A DNA stretch of 64,000 nucleotides from Nonomuraea pusilla. GTDB lineage: Bacteria; Actinomycetota; Actinomycetes; Streptosporangiales; Streptosporangiaceae. Both the position numbers and the translations under genes were made by a program. Location: assembly GCF_900109355.1 (NCBI RefSeq), contig NZ_FOBF01000001.1:425613-489612 (forward strand), in the 5' to 3' direction. Below are positions 45,121 through 54,077 of the stretch, piece after piece (position 1 is the stretch's first letter; every line of letters begins with the position of its first letter). The notes beneath the pieces are model-generated. The model was not told the DNA's origin. It saw only the letters and a list, made by a program, of their open reading frames with translations, and ran no database searches.

Positions 45121-46260
45121 ATGAGCAACGGTTTTGAGACCCTGGCGATCCACGCAGGTCAGGAGCCGGACGCGCTGACCGGCGCGGTCGTCCCGCCGAT
45201 CTACGCCACGTCCACCTACAAGCAGGACGGCGTGGGCGGCCTGCGGTCCGGATACGAGTACAGCCGTTCGGCCAATCCCACCAGGACCGCGCTGGAAGAG
45301 GCACTCGCGGCCGTCGAGGGCGGCGCGCGCGGCCTGGCGTTCGCCTCGGGCCTGGCCGCCGAGGACACCCTGCTGCGCACCGTGTGCCGGCCGCAGGACC
45401 ACGTCATCATCCCGAACGACGCCTACGGCGGCACCTACCGGCTGTTCGCCAAGGTGTTCCAGCGCTGGGACCTGCACTTCGACCCCGTGCCGCTGCACAA
45501 CCTCGACGCTGTGGCCTCCGCCATGACGCAGAAGACGAAGATCGTCTGGGTCGAGACGCCCACCAACCCGCTGCTCGGCGTCGCCGACATCGCCGCGCTG
45601 GCGCAGCTCGCCCACGACAACGGCGCGCTGCTCGTCGTGGACAACACGTTCGCCTCGCCGTACCTGCAGCAGCCGCTCGCGCTCGGCGCGGACGTCGTCG
45701 TCCACTCCACCACCAAGTACGTGGGCGGCCACTCCGACGTCGTCGGCGGCGCGCTGATCGCGGCCGACCAGGGGCTCGGCGACGAGCTCGCCTACCACCA
45801 GAACGCGATGGGCGGCGTCGCCGGGCCGTTCGACTCCTGGCTGACGCTGCGCGGGCTCAAGACGCTCGCCGTCCGCATGGACCGCCACTGCGACAACGCC
45901 GAGCGCGTGGTCGACCTCCTGCTCGCGCACCCGCGCGTCACCCAGGTGCTCTACCCGGGCCTGGCGGAGCACCCGGGCCACGAGGTCGCGGCCAAGCAGA
46001 TGCGCAGGTTCGGCGGCATGGTGTCGTTCCGCGTGGCCGGAGGCGAGGCGGAGGCCGTCGAGGTGTGCAACCGCACCGCCCTGTTCACGCTGGGCGAGTC
46101 GCTGGGCGGCGTCGAGTCGCTGATCGAGCACCCGGGCAGGATGACGCACGCCTCCGCGGCGGGCTCGCCGCTGGAGGTGCCCGCCGACCTGGTGCGGCTG
46201 TCGGTGGGCATCGAGACGATCGACGACCTGCTCGCCGACCTGACCCGGGCGCTCGGCTAG
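45121..46260 (+). CDS. metB: Cystathionine gamma-synthase
   Basis: A PLP enzyme of the Cys/Met metabolism family with 379 residues. It would form cystathionine from O-acyl-homoserine and cysteine. Conserved blocks: YEYSRSANPTRTALEEALAA, FASGLAAEDTLLRTV, WVETPTNPLLGVADI, and VVHSTTKYVGGHSDVVGGAL with the PLP Lys; SLGGVESLIEHPGRMTHA closes the active site. Gamma-lyase and O-acetylhomoserine sulfhydrylase are close relatives, but the length and motifs fit MetB. Together with cystathionine beta-synthase 6 kb away it gives both directions of transsulfuration. Confidence 0.9.
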   Translation: MSNGFETLAIHAGQEPDALTGAVVPPIYATSTYKQDGVGGLRSGYEYSRSANPTRTALEEALAAVEGGARGLAFASGLAAEDTLLRTVCRPQDHVIIPNDAYGGTYRLFAKVFQRWDLHFDPVPLHNLDAVASAMTQKTKIVWVETPTNPLLGVADIAALAQLAHDNGALLVVDNTFASPYLQQPLALGADVVVHSTTKYVGGHSDVVGGALIAADQGLGDELAYHQNAMGGVAGPFDSWLTLRGLKTLAVRMDRHCDNAERVVDLLLAHPRVTQVLYPGLAEHPGHEVAAKQMRRFGGMVSFRVAGGEAEAVEVCNRTALFTLGESLGGVESLIEHPGRMTHASAAGSPLEVPADLVRLSVGIETIDDLLADLTRALG

Positions 46261-46278
46261 CGAGGACGCCCCGGGCCG

Positions 46279-46710
46279 CTACCTGGGCACGATCATCAGG
46301 AAGAGGATCACCAGCCAGATCACCGACAGCAGGCCGCTGATGGCGGCGATCCTCGCGTTCTGCGCCTTCGCGTCGTCGTCCGGCGTCTCGTTCTCGAGCA
46401 CCCGGACGGCGGCGCGCAGGTCGCGGTCGATGAGGACGATCAGCACGATCGCCACGATGAACAGCGTCATCGACGCCGTCATGTACCACTTGCCGAGCAG
46501 GCCGCCGCCGAGCACGACGCCGAGCGCCACCCCGAAGACCAGCACGCCCAGCGAGGCGAAGCCGTAGATGCGGGTCGAGCGCTGGATCAGTTGCAGGGCG
46601 GGCACGTTCTTGGCGCGGATGACGCGGGGCGCGGCCATCGTCATGGCGGTCAGGGGGCCCACCGCGAAGATGGCGAAACCGATGTGCAGCCACAGAAGCA
46701 GGGACGACAT
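46279..46710 (-). CDS. DUF2269-like integral membrane protein
   Basis: A 143-residue protein with four membrane helices: SLLLWLHIGFAIFAVGPLTA, a middle pair around GFASLGVLVFGVALGVVLGG and ASMTLFIVAIVLIVLIDRDL, and ISGLLSVIWLVILFLMIVPR. A charged, probably cytoplasmic loop (VLENETPDDDAKAQNAR) lies before the last helix. It resembles DUF2269-type proteins; no function is known. ATG 46710 is likely. It converges on metB with an 18-bp gap. Confidence 0.72.
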   Translation of the reverse strand: MSSLLLWLHIGFAIFAVGPLTAMTMAAPRVIRAKNVPALQLIQRSTRIYGFASLGVLVFGVALGVVLGGGLLGKWYMTASMTLFIVAIVLIVLIDRDLRAAVRVLENETPDDDAKAQNARIAAISGLLSVIWLVILFLMIVPR

Positions 46711-46720
46711 GCCGCTGAGA

Positions 46721-46858
46721 CTAGTCCCCGGCGATCTCGGCCGCTGACTCGACACTCTCCTTCGGCACCGGGGAGGCCGCCGGCGAACGCCGCATGACGA
46801 GCTCCATGGCCGCCACCGCGACAGCCATGAGCACGATCAGCACGATCATCGCCACCAT
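46721..46858 (-). CDS. Very small membrane protein (45 residues)
   Basis: ATG 46858 is preceded by GGAGGGG, one of the best ribosome sites in the window. The peptide begins MVAMIVLIVLMAVAVAAMEL, a single membrane helix, and continues VMRRSPAASPVPKES to an acidic end. It ends 10 bases before the DUF2269-like gene on the same strand, so they form an operon. Function unknown; a regulatory or assembly microprotein for the neighbour is possible. Confidence 0.65.
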   Translation of the reverse strand: MVAMIVLIVLMAVAVAAMELVMRRSPAASPVPKESVESAAEIAGD

Positions 46859-46996
46859 GGGTTCCCCTCCTTCCCCGTCCCGGCCGTGAATATCGTCCGT
46901 AATGACTAGACGGCTGTGCAACGGAATAAGTTCAGCCCGGGTATGGTTGGGAACCGCCGTTTTCTCTTACCTTTCGGGCACAAGGGGGTGCCGTCC

Positions 46997-47419
46997 GTGG
47001 CCATCAGGCATGTCGAGCCGTACACCGACGAGTGGCTGCAGCAGCCTCAGGGCTACGTCCAGCGTGTCGTCGACCTGCTCGGGGCCGAGGTCACCGACTG
47101 GTGGGAGGGGCCGTGCGACCCGCGCGACGCCACCCTCCTGCTGGCCGACGGCAGCGCTCTGGTGTGGGACGAGGAGAGCGGCTGGCGGCTCGGCCGCTAC
47201 GTCGAGGGCGGGCACGGCGCGCACACCGAGCTGGCCGGGGTGCGCTACCTCGGCCACGGGCTGCTGCCCAGGCCCGAGCGGGTGCCGGGCGCGCTGGGCG
47301 ACGCCAGGGCCGGGGTGGGCGCGAGCACCGCGTTCCGTCCCTGCTACCGCTCGCACCGCAACTGCCGCGACGGCTTCGACGTCGCCCTCGACTTCTACGC
47401 CCGCCTCATCGACGCCTGA
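46997..47419 (+). CDS. DUF6292-like protein
   Basis: A 140-residue soluble protein. YVQRVVDLLGAEVTDWWEGP, then LLLADGSALVWDEESGWRLG match the pattern I know from the actinobacterial DUF6292 family, often encoded near regulators. The end CYRSHRNCRDGFDVALDFYA has two Cys and a His that could bind a metal. GTG 46997 with AGGGGGTG upstream is preferred to ATG 46916. It is divergent from the small membrane operon. Function unknown. Confidence 0.75.
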   Translation: MAIRHVEPYTDEWLQQPQGYVQRVVDLLGAEVTDWWEGPCDPRDATLLLADGSALVWDEESGWRLGRYVEGGHGAHTELAGVRYLGHGLLPRPERVPGALGDARAGVGASTAFRPCYRSHRNCRDGFDVALDFYARLIDA

Positions 47420-47449
47420 CCCGCCCCCGCCGATGGGCGCGGGCCGGTC

Positions 47450-49423
47450 TCAGCGGGCGCGCCGCAGGCGCAGGAAGTCGCTGACGACGTACTCTCCCAG
47501 CCGGTCGGGGCTGGGGGAGAAGACCCGGCCGCCGTTCCTGCGGGCCACCTCGTCCACGAACTCCTTGAGCCGGTCGTCGGCCGCCAGCATGAAGACGTTG
47601 AGGGTCGCCCGCCGCCGCGTCATCTTGTCGACCTCGGCCAGCGTGAGCTCCAGCGTCTCGCGCGACGGCGGCCACTCGAACGCCGACCGGCCGTTGCGCA
47701 TGAGGTGGGCCGTCGGCTCGCCGTCGGTCACCACCAGCACCACCGGCTCGAAGTCGGGGTGCCGGTCGAGGTGCCTGCCCGCGATCAGCAGCGCGTGGTG
47801 CAGGTTCGTGCCCTGGACCATGTCCCAGTCGAGACCGGCCAGCTCGTCGGGCTGCAGCACCCTGGCGTAGTTGGAGAAGCCGATGATCTGCACGGCGTCC
47901 TGCGGGAACTTCGAGGCCACCAGCGCCTGCAGCGCCAGCGCGGTCTGCTTGGCCGCCGCCCACGTGCCGCGCAGCGCCATCGAGTACGACAGGTCCACGA
48001 GCAGGCAGACGGCCGCCGCCGTACGCCGCTCGGTCTCGGCCACCTCGAAGTCGTCGACGGACAGCCGCACCGCGGGCCCCTTCCCGGGGCGGGCCGCGAG
48101 GTCGAGCCCGCCGCGGCGCACGCCGTTGACCAGGGTGCGGACCACGTCGATGGGCTGCTCGTCGCCGAAGCGCCACGGCCGCGACGAGCCGGTCAGCTCG
48201 CCCGCGGCGCCCGCGTCGTGCTGGTCGTGGTCGCCCCTGCGTCCGGCGTCGAGGGACGAGAAGACCCGCCGCAGCGCGGTCTCGCCGAGCCTGCGCACCG
48301 CCTTGGGCGTGAGCTCCAGCTTGCCGCGGCGGCGCAGCAGGTAGCCCTGCTCCTCCAGCTCGCGCTCGATGCGCTTGAGCGCCTCCAGGTCGTCCACCGC
48401 GGAACGGCCGAGGGCGCGGCGCACGGCGGCCTCGTCGATGTCGTCGAGCCTGGCGCCCGGGTAGTCCTGGCGCAGGGCGGTTTCGAGCTGGGTCAGGTCG
48501 GCCAGTTCCTCCAGCGCGGTGACGGCGTCGCCCATGCCGAGGGGCTCCTCGCCGGTCAGCCGCTCGGGCGCGTTCCACGCCAGGTCGGGACGGCGGCTGT
48601 GGAGCGCCTCGCCGAGCCGCCGCATCTGGTCGGACAGCCCGGCCTGCTCCAGGGTCTGGTTGATGAGGTCGCTCAGCTCCTCGCGCTGGCTCGGCGTCAT
48701 CGAGGCCAGCATGCGCTGCGTGGCGGCGGCGCGGCGGGCGAGGATGTCGACCAGTTCGTCGAGGTCGCGCGGCTTCTCGGGGAAAAGATCACCATATTTC
48801 CCCATGAAGCGGTTGAAGTCCTCCTGGGTGTGCTCGCCCCGCGCGTCCCTCTCCAGCATGTCGTTCAGGTCGGCCATCATCTGGCGGACCCGCTCCACCG
48901 CGGCCGGATCGGGGTTGGCGAGGGCGTCGCGCATCCCCTTGAACTGGCTGTCGAGCACCTCGCGGCGCAGCAGGTCGCGCAGCTCCTCGAACGTCCTGCG
49001 GGCCGCCGCCGACCGCCACTCGTACGAGCCGAGCTGCCTGATCGCGCTCGCGGCGTCCTCGGGAACCGAGTCGAGCTCCGCCTCCCGCAGCCGGGCCTCA
49101 TCGGACGGGTCGGGGAACAGCTCGGCCCGCTCCTGGCCGATCGCCTTGTCCAGCAGCGCCCTGGCCTGCTCCAGCGTGCCGTCGAGGCGCCCCCGCTCGC
49201 GCAGCTCCCTGCGCCGGCGCCGTACCTCGCGCAGCATGTCGTCGAGCCCGCGGCGGTCCTGCGCGCCGGGGAGGCCGCGCTTCAGCAGGTCGCGCAGGGC
49301 GTGGACCGGCGTCGAGCCGGTCAGGATCGCGTCGCCCATCTCGTCGAGAGCCGCCCGCACGTCGTACGGCGGGGCGAGCGGGTCGGGGCCGTCGTGGTAC
49401 TCGCCATAGCGGTAGGCCATCAC
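47450..49423 (-). CDS. VWA-domain protein, partner of the MoxR-type ATPase
   Basis: The 657-residue soluble protein has a long helical N-terminal region (about 1-390) and a C-terminal von Willebrand A domain (about 455-650). The metal-ion-dependent adhesion site is AVCLLVDLSYSMALRG (DxSxS-like), with the Thr in VQGTNLHHALL and Asp in VLVVTDGEPTAHLM. AAA/VWA pairs resemble the ChlI/ChlD chelatase and act as chaperones that insert metals or remodel proteins. The cognate ATPase lies upstream on the same strand, separated by the secreted protein gene. Starts at GTG 49423 or ATG 49420. Confidence 0.88.
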   Translation of the reverse strand: MMAYRYGEYHDGPDPLAPPYDVRAALDEMGDAILTGSTPVHALRDLLKRGLPGAQDRRGLDDMLREVRRRRRELRERGRLDGTLEQARALLDKAIGQERAELFPDPSDEARLREAELDSVPEDAASAIRQLGSYEWRSAAARRTFEELRDLLRREVLDSQFKGMRDALANPDPAAVERVRQMMADLNDMLERDARGEHTQEDFNRFMGKYGDLFPEKPRDLDELVDILARRAAATQRMLASMTPSQREELSDLINQTLEQAGLSDQMRRLGEALHSRRPDLAWNAPERLTGEEPLGMGDAVTALEELADLTQLETALRQDYPGARLDDIDEAAVRRALGRSAVDDLEALKRIERELEEQGYLLRRRGKLELTPKAVRRLGETALRRVFSSLDAGRRGDHDQHDAGAAGELTGSSRPWRFGDEQPIDVVRTLVNGVRRGGLDLAARPGKGPAVRLSVDDFEVAETERRTAAAVCLLVDLSYSMALRGTWAAAKQTALALQALVASKFPQDAVQIIGFSNYARVLQPDELAGLDWDMVQGTNLHHALLIAGRHLDRHPDFEPVVLVVTDGEPTAHLMRNGRSAFEWPPSRETLELTLAEVDKMTRRRATLNVFMLAADDRLKEFVDEVARRNGGRVFSPSPDRLGEYVVSDFLRLRRAR

Positions 49424-49450
49424 GAACCCACGCTAACCCCATCCGCCCGG

Positions 49451-50206
49451 CTACGCGTCCCCGAAAACCTCCCAGACCTCGTTGAGAGCGCCGGAGTCGG
49501 GCACGTAGTCGATCTTCACGGCCACCGGGTGCCCCACGGTCCTGAGCGCCTTGGTCAGGTGCCTGGCCTGGCACGGCCGGGTGCCGAGGCCCTGGCGGTC
49601 GGCGTTGACCGGCTCACCGGCCAGCCAGGCGTCGCCGCAGCGGGCCGTGGCGCGGTGGAAGCCGGTGGCGTACGTGTAGCCCAGCTTCACCGTGGTCCCG
49701 CCCGCCGTGAACAGCACCGTCGCGTCGTCCAGCCGCTTGAGCAGGCCACGCGCGACGCGCGAGGCGCCCGGCTCGGCCAGGAACTCGTTGATCCGCACGG
49801 CCTCGCCGCCGCGGTACTCCACCCGCAGCGGGACGCCGCCCTGCTCCAGCGCGGCGGTGAGGTCGCCGGGCCCGCAGGACGTGCGGCCCAGGCCCTTGCC
49901 GTCGACCGCGACCCTGCCTTCGGTCTCCTTCAGCCCGCAGGCCACGGTGACGCGGCGGTAGGAGGCCGAGCGGTAGCCGAGCCGCAGCTCCTTGGCGCCC
50001 GGCACGGCGGACAGCCGGTAGAACGCCGGGCCGCGGCGCTCCCTGACGAGCTTCGGCTCGCGCGGCGTGATGCGCAGCGCACCCGCGCCGTCGGCCCACG
50101 CGTACCCGTACGCCACCCGGGTGGCCGCGGGGCCGGAGGCCGCCTGGGCGGGCACGGTGACGCAGCTCAGCGCGAGTGCGGCGGCGGCGCAGATGAGCGT
50201 TCGCAT
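49451..50206 (-). CDS. Secreted protein of unknown function with a two-fold repeat
   Basis: The 251-residue product has a clear signal peptide (LICAAAALALSCVTVPAQA, cleavage near 22). The mature part shows two similar halves: LRLGYRSASYRRVTVACGLK followed by GLGRTSCGPGDLTAALEQGG, and VKLGYTYATGFHRATARCGD followed by GLGTRPCQARHLTKALRTVG. Each half has a Cys pair 19-25 residues apart. No family is recognised. It sits between the AAA ATPase and VWA genes on the same strand (61 and 27 bp gaps), which is odd for a secreted protein; linkage to that system is only positional. Confidence 0.72.
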   Translation of the reverse strand: MRTLICAAAALALSCVTVPAQAASGPAATRVAYGYAWADGAGALRITPREPKLVRERRGPAFYRLSAVPGAKELRLGYRSASYRRVTVACGLKETEGRVAVDGKGLGRTSCGPGDLTAALEQGGVPLRVEYRGGEAVRINEFLAEPGASRVARGLLKRLDDATVLFTAGGTTVKLGYTYATGFHRATARCGDAWLAGEPVNADRQGLGTRPCQARHLTKALRTVGHPVAVKIDYVPDSGALNEVWEVFGDA

Positions 50207-50267
50207 GGGCGGTCTCCCCGTCGAGGTGATCGATCACCACGTATGACGCGGGAGACCGCCCGATTGT

Positions 50268-51659
50268 TCAGGTGCGGTAGACGCTCACGCCGTCGAGGTC
50301 CTCCTTGGACAGGCGGCGCATGAGGTAGAGCCCTTCGAGGGCGAACTCCAGGGCCGCGGCGGCGTGCCCGGGCGACTCCTCGCCCGCCCCCATGCCCAGC
50401 TTCGACATGATCTTCGACAGGCCGGCGACGGGACCGATGCGGTGGAGCAGCTCCGCGGCGGGCACCAGCTCGCCCGACTCCACCTGGTTGCCCTCGGAGA
50501 ACTTCTCGATGAGCGACGACAGGTCCATGCCGCCCAGGCGGCTCCTGAACGTCTCGGCCGTGGCCCTGCGCAGCAGGTGGGCGAGGATCTCGGTCTCCCG
50601 CCCCTCCTCGCTGACCTCGAACTCCACCTTGCCCCGCAGGCTGTGGACGACGCAGGCCAGGTCGCACACCCGGGTGACGGCCTGCTCCTCGCCCTTGACC
50701 GCGGCCCTGCGCACGGCCGAGGCCATGGCGGTCTCGGCCGCCGCGATGGAGAAGCGCGCCGACACGCCGGAGCGGGAGTCGACGGCCGTGGACTCGCGGA
50801 CCAGCCTGGTGAACCGCGCGAGGACCTCCACCAGGTGCTCGGGGATGTCGGCCCCGATGTCGGGCACCGACTCCTGGCGGATGAGCGTGAGCTCGTCCTC
50901 GACGGTGAGCGGGTAGTGGGTGCGGATCTCGGCGCCGAAGCGGTCCTTCAGCGGGGTGATGATCCGGCCCCTGTTGGTGTAGTCCTCGGGGTTGGCGCTG
51001 GCGATGAGCAGGATGTCGAGCGGCAGGCGCAGGTTGTAGCCGCGCACCTGGATGTCGCGTTCCTCCAGCACGTTCAGCAGCGACACCTGGATGCGCTCGG
51101 CCAGGTCGGGCAGCTCGTTGACGGAGAAGACGCCGCGGTTGGTGCGCGGGACCAGGCCGTAGTGGACGGTCTCGGGGTCGCCCAGCGTGCGCCCCTCGGC
51201 GATCTTGATCGGGTCGACGTCGCCGATCAGGTCGCCCACGGACGTGTCGGGCGTGGCGAGCTTCTCGCCGTAGCGCTCGTCGCGGTGCTTCCACGCCACA
51301 GGCAGCTCGTCGCCGAGCTCCTGGGCGAGGGCCCGGCAGCGGGTGCAGACCGGCTCGTACGGGTGGTCGTTGATCTCACATCCCTCGACCACCGGGGTCC
51401 ACTCGTCGAGCAGCCCGGTGATGGTGCGGATGAGCCGGGTCTTGCCCTGGCCTCGCTCGCCGAGCAGCACCAGGTCGTGCCCGGCGAGCAACGCCCGCTC
51501 CAGGTGGGGCAGGACGGTGTCGTCGAAGCCCACGATGCCGGGGAACCGGGGCTCTCCCGACCGGAGCTTGGCCAGCAGGTTTTCCCGGACCTCGGCTTTG
51601 ACGGTGCGATGAACGTGGCCGCTCTCTCGCAACTCGCGGAGAATACGTGGCTGTTGCAC
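50268..51659 (-). CDS. MoxR/chelatase-type AAA+ ATPase
   Basis: A 463-residue AAA+ ATPase. Walker A is LLGERGQGKTRLIRTI, Walker B is GVFSVNELPDLAER, sensor I lies in ILLIASANPEDYTNRG and the Arg-finger region is ITPLKDRFGAEIRTHYP. An insertion with two Cys (EPVCTRCRALAQELGDELP) could bind zinc. This is the ChlI/MoxR-like subgroup that works with a VWA protein (47,450-49,423). GTG 51659 gives MQQPRILRELRESG-like N terminus; the frame remains open to 51,734. No strong ribosome site is visible, so the start is uncertain. Confidence 0.88.
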   Translation of the reverse strand: MQQPRILRELRESGHVHRTVKAEVRENLLAKLRSGEPRFPGIVGFDDTVLPHLERALLAGHDLVLLGERGQGKTRLIRTITGLLDEWTPVVEGCEINDHPYEPVCTRCRALAQELGDELPVAWKHRDERYGEKLATPDTSVGDLIGDVDPIKIAEGRTLGDPETVHYGLVPRTNRGVFSVNELPDLAERIQVSLLNVLEERDIQVRGYNLRLPLDILLIASANPEDYTNRGRIITPLKDRFGAEIRTHYPLTVEDELTLIRQESVPDIGADIPEHLVEVLARFTRLVRESTAVDSRSGVSARFSIAAAETAMASAVRRAAVKGEEQAVTRVCDLACVVHSLRGKVEFEVSEEGRETEILAHLLRRATAETFRSRLGGMDLSSLIEKFSEGNQVESGELVPAAELLHRIGPVAGLSKIMSKLGMGAGEESPGHAAAALEFALEGLYLMRRLSKEDLDGVSVYRT

Positions 51660-51820
51660 GGGAACGAGACTACGTCCCCAGCGAAGAATGTGGCAGAGAG
51701 TTTGGAATCTGGCGGAGATTTCGGATCTTGGCAATTGTGTACGGAATGTGCGCGTGCTTGTCCCTTTAGTGGGGAGAATCGGCCCTAGAGAACGTCGGAC
51801 TGTCGAGGGAGGCGAGACAC

Positions 51821-53005
51821 GTGGCCTTGATGACGAGCCGCTTCGCCGACGGCCTCGCCGTGGGTTCCGACCTGGTGGAGGCCGCGGAGAGCGCCGTCGG
51901 TCAGGCCCTGTCGAGGCTCACCGGCCAAGCGGACCTGGTCTGCTTCTTCATCTGCGGAGAGGACCCCGACGACGTCGCGCGCGCCGGGCAGGCCGCCATG
52001 CGGCTCGCGCCCGAGGCCCACGTCATCGGGTGCAGCGCCACCGGCGTCATCGGCAACGGGCAGGGCGTCGAGCTCTCGCCCGCCGTCAGCGCCTGGGCGG
52101 CCACCCTCGAAGGGGTGCGGCTCACCACGTTCGCCCTGGAGACGCTCGCCGCCGAGGACCAGTTCGTGGTCATCGGCCTGCCGGAGCGGGCCCCGGACGA
52201 CCACGTGGCGATCCTGCTGGCCGACCCGTACACCTTCCCCGCCGACGCGTTCGTCGAGCGCTCCGTGGACGTCCTCGGCGAGCTGCCGCTGATCGGCGGC
52301 CTGGCGAACGGGCTGCAGGGCCGCGGCTCCGTACGCCTGTTCGCCGACGGCGAGGTCTACACCGAGGGCGCCATCGGCGTCCTGCTGAGCGGCGACGTGA
52401 AGGTCAGCACCCTGGTCAGCCAGGGCTGCCGCCCGATCGGCCCCAGCATGGTCGTCACCGCCGCCGAGGACAACGTGCTGCTGGAACTGGCCGGCCAGCC
52501 CGCGCTGGCGCGCCTGGAGGACATCGTCAGCGACCTCGACGAGGACGACCGCGAACTCGTCGCCGCCGGCCTGCAGATCGGCATAGCCATGGACGAGTAC
52601 GCCGAACGCCACGAACGCGGCGACTTCCTCATCAGAGGCGTGATCGGCATCGACCCCGAACGTGAGGCCGTCGCCATCGGCGACGTCGTCGAGATCGGCA
52701 GGACCGTCCGCTTCCAGGTGCGCGACGCCGCCGCCGCGGACGAGGACCTGTACGCGCTGCTCGACGAGCACCGCGAGGAACTCGGCAAGGTGGACGGCGC
52801 CCTGCTGTTCTCCTGCAACGGCCGAGGCTCGGCCATGTTCGGCACCGCCGACCACGACCCGGTCGTGCTGCGCGACACGCTCGGGCCGGTCGGGGTGGCC
52901 GGGTTCTTCGCCGCCGGGGAGGTCGGGCCGGTCGACGGGCACAACCACGTCCACGGGCTGACCGCGTCCGTGCTCGTCTTCTCCAGCCAGGCGGGCACGC
53001 CGTGA
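51821..53005 (+). CDS. FIST N and C domain sensory protein
   Basis: The 394-residue product is a FIST protein, a small-molecule sensor class that often binds amino acids. FIST_N covers about 30-215 (ADLVCFFICGEDPDDVA, HVIGCSATGVIGNGQGVE) and FIST_C about 220-370 (FLIRGVIGIDPEREAVAIGD, GALLFSCNGRGSAMFG, GFFAAGEVGPVDGHNHVHG). No output domain is fused, so it should signal to a separate partner. GTG 51821 follows GAGGGAGGCG. It is divergent from the AAA ATPase gene. Confidence 0.92.
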   Translation: MALMTSRFADGLAVGSDLVEAAESAVGQALSRLTGQADLVCFFICGEDPDDVARAGQAAMRLAPEAHVIGCSATGVIGNGQGVELSPAVSAWAATLEGVRLTTFALETLAAEDQFVVIGLPERAPDDHVAILLADPYTFPADAFVERSVDVLGELPLIGGLANGLQGRGSVRLFADGEVYTEGAIGVLLSGDVKVSTLVSQGCRPIGPSMVVTAAEDNVLLELAGQPALARLEDIVSDLDEDDRELVAAGLQIGIAMDEYAERHERGDFLIRGVIGIDPEREAVAIGDVVEIGRTVRFQVRDAAAADEDLYALLDEHREELGKVDGALLFSCNGRGSAMFGTADHDPVVLRDTLGPVGVAGFFAAGEVGPVDGHNHVHGLTASVLVFSSQAGTP

Positions 53006-53052
53006 CGTGCGCCCCCTCGGCCGGGCACGCCGTGACGTGCGCCCCCTCGGCC
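52993..53052 (+). repeat. 30-bp perfect tandem duplication
   Basis: The 30 bases 52,993-53,022 are repeated exactly at 53,023-53,052. The unit starts GGGCACGCCGTGACG and includes the stop codon of the FIST gene. It lies in the 55-bp gap before the ROK kinase gene and pushes the two genes apart by one unit; the ancestral gap was probably 25 bp. Confidence 0.95.
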
Positions 53053-53060
53053 GGCCGCGC

Positions 53061-54077
53061 ATGATCCTCGCGATCGACGTCGGCGGCACCAAGATGGCCG
53101 CCGGGCTGGTCGGCCGCGACGGCGCCGTCGTCCGCGCCCTGCGCGCCGCCACCCCGCAGGACGCCGACGCCGACAGCCTGTGGAAGACGCTCCTGGACCT
53201 CGTCGAGCCGCTCGCGGCCGAGGCCCGCGTCGAGGGCGTGGGCGTGGGCTGCGGCGGGCCCATGACCTGGCCCGACGGGGAGGTCTCGCCGCTCAACATC
53301 CCCGGCTGGCGCGCCTTCCCGCTGCGCGCGGCCCTAGCCGGGCGCTTCCCCGGCCTGCCCGTACGCCTCCACAACGACGCGGTCTGCCTGGCCGTGGCCG
53401 AGCACTGGAAGGGCGCCGGGCAGGGCGCCCGCGACATGCTCGGCATGGTGGTCTCCACCGGCGTCGGCGGCGGCCTCGTGCTGGGCGGACGCCTCATCGA
53501 CGGCGGCACGGGCAACGCCGGCCACATCGGGCACGTCGTCGTCGAGCCCGAGGGCGGCCCGCCGTGCGGCTGCGGCGGCCACGGCTGCCTGGAGGCGGTC
53601 GCCCGCGGCCCCGCGCTGACCCGGTGGGCCGAGTCGCAGGGCTGGACCCCGGGCACGTACGGCGGGGGAGACGGCCTTCGCACCTCGACGACGACCGGCG
53701 ACGCCGGCGACGCGGAGGGCCGGTCATGGGCCTACCGCGAGGACCGGGCGGTGACCGGCCGGGCCCTGGCCGCCGACGCCCGCGCCGGCGACCCGGTGGC
53801 CGTGCGCGCCATGCGGCGGGCCGGCAGGGCGCTCGGCATCGCCATCGCCTCGGCCACCCACCTGTGCGACCTCGACGTCGTCACCGTCGGGGGCGGGCTG
53901 TCGCAGGCGGGCGACCTGCTGTTCGGCCCGCTGGAGGAGGCGCTGCGGGAGCACGCCCGCATGGAGTTCGCCCGCCGTGTCAGGGTGAGGCCCGCCGCCC
54001 TGGGCCAGGACGCCGGCCTGGTCGGCGCCGCCGCCCTCCTCCTGGCGGCGGACCGTTACTGGAGCCCGCTCAGGTGA
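53061..54077 (+). CDS. ROK-family sugar kinase, glucokinase-like
   Basis: The product (338 residues) would phosphorylate glucose or another hexose. It has the phosphate loop MILAIDVGGTKMAAGLV, VGCGGPMTWPDGEV, catalytic Asp in VRLHNDAVCLAVAEHW, STGVGGGLVLGGRLIDG, and the ROK zinc motif GHVVVEPEGGPPCGCGGHG with its Cys-Gly repeats. A ~45-residue Thr/Gly/Asp-rich insertion (YGGGDGLRTSTTTGDAGDA) follows the zinc site. ATG 53061 starts the conserved domain. The 3' end overlaps the convergent peptidase gene by 8 bp. Confidence 0.92.
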   Translation: MILAIDVGGTKMAAGLVGRDGAVVRALRAATPQDADADSLWKTLLDLVEPLAAEARVEGVGVGCGGPMTWPDGEVSPLNIPGWRAFPLRAALAGRFPGLPVRLHNDAVCLAVAEHWKGAGQGARDMLGMVVSTGVGGGLVLGGRLIDGGTGNAGHIGHVVVEPEGGPPCGCGGHGCLEAVARGPALTRWAESQGWTPGTYGGGDGLRTSTTTGDAGDAEGRSWAYREDRAVTGRALAADARAGDPVAVRAMRRAGRALGIAIASATHLCDLDVVTVGGGLSQAGDLLFGPLEEALREHARMEFARRVRVRPAALGQDAGLVGAAALLLAADRYWSPLR

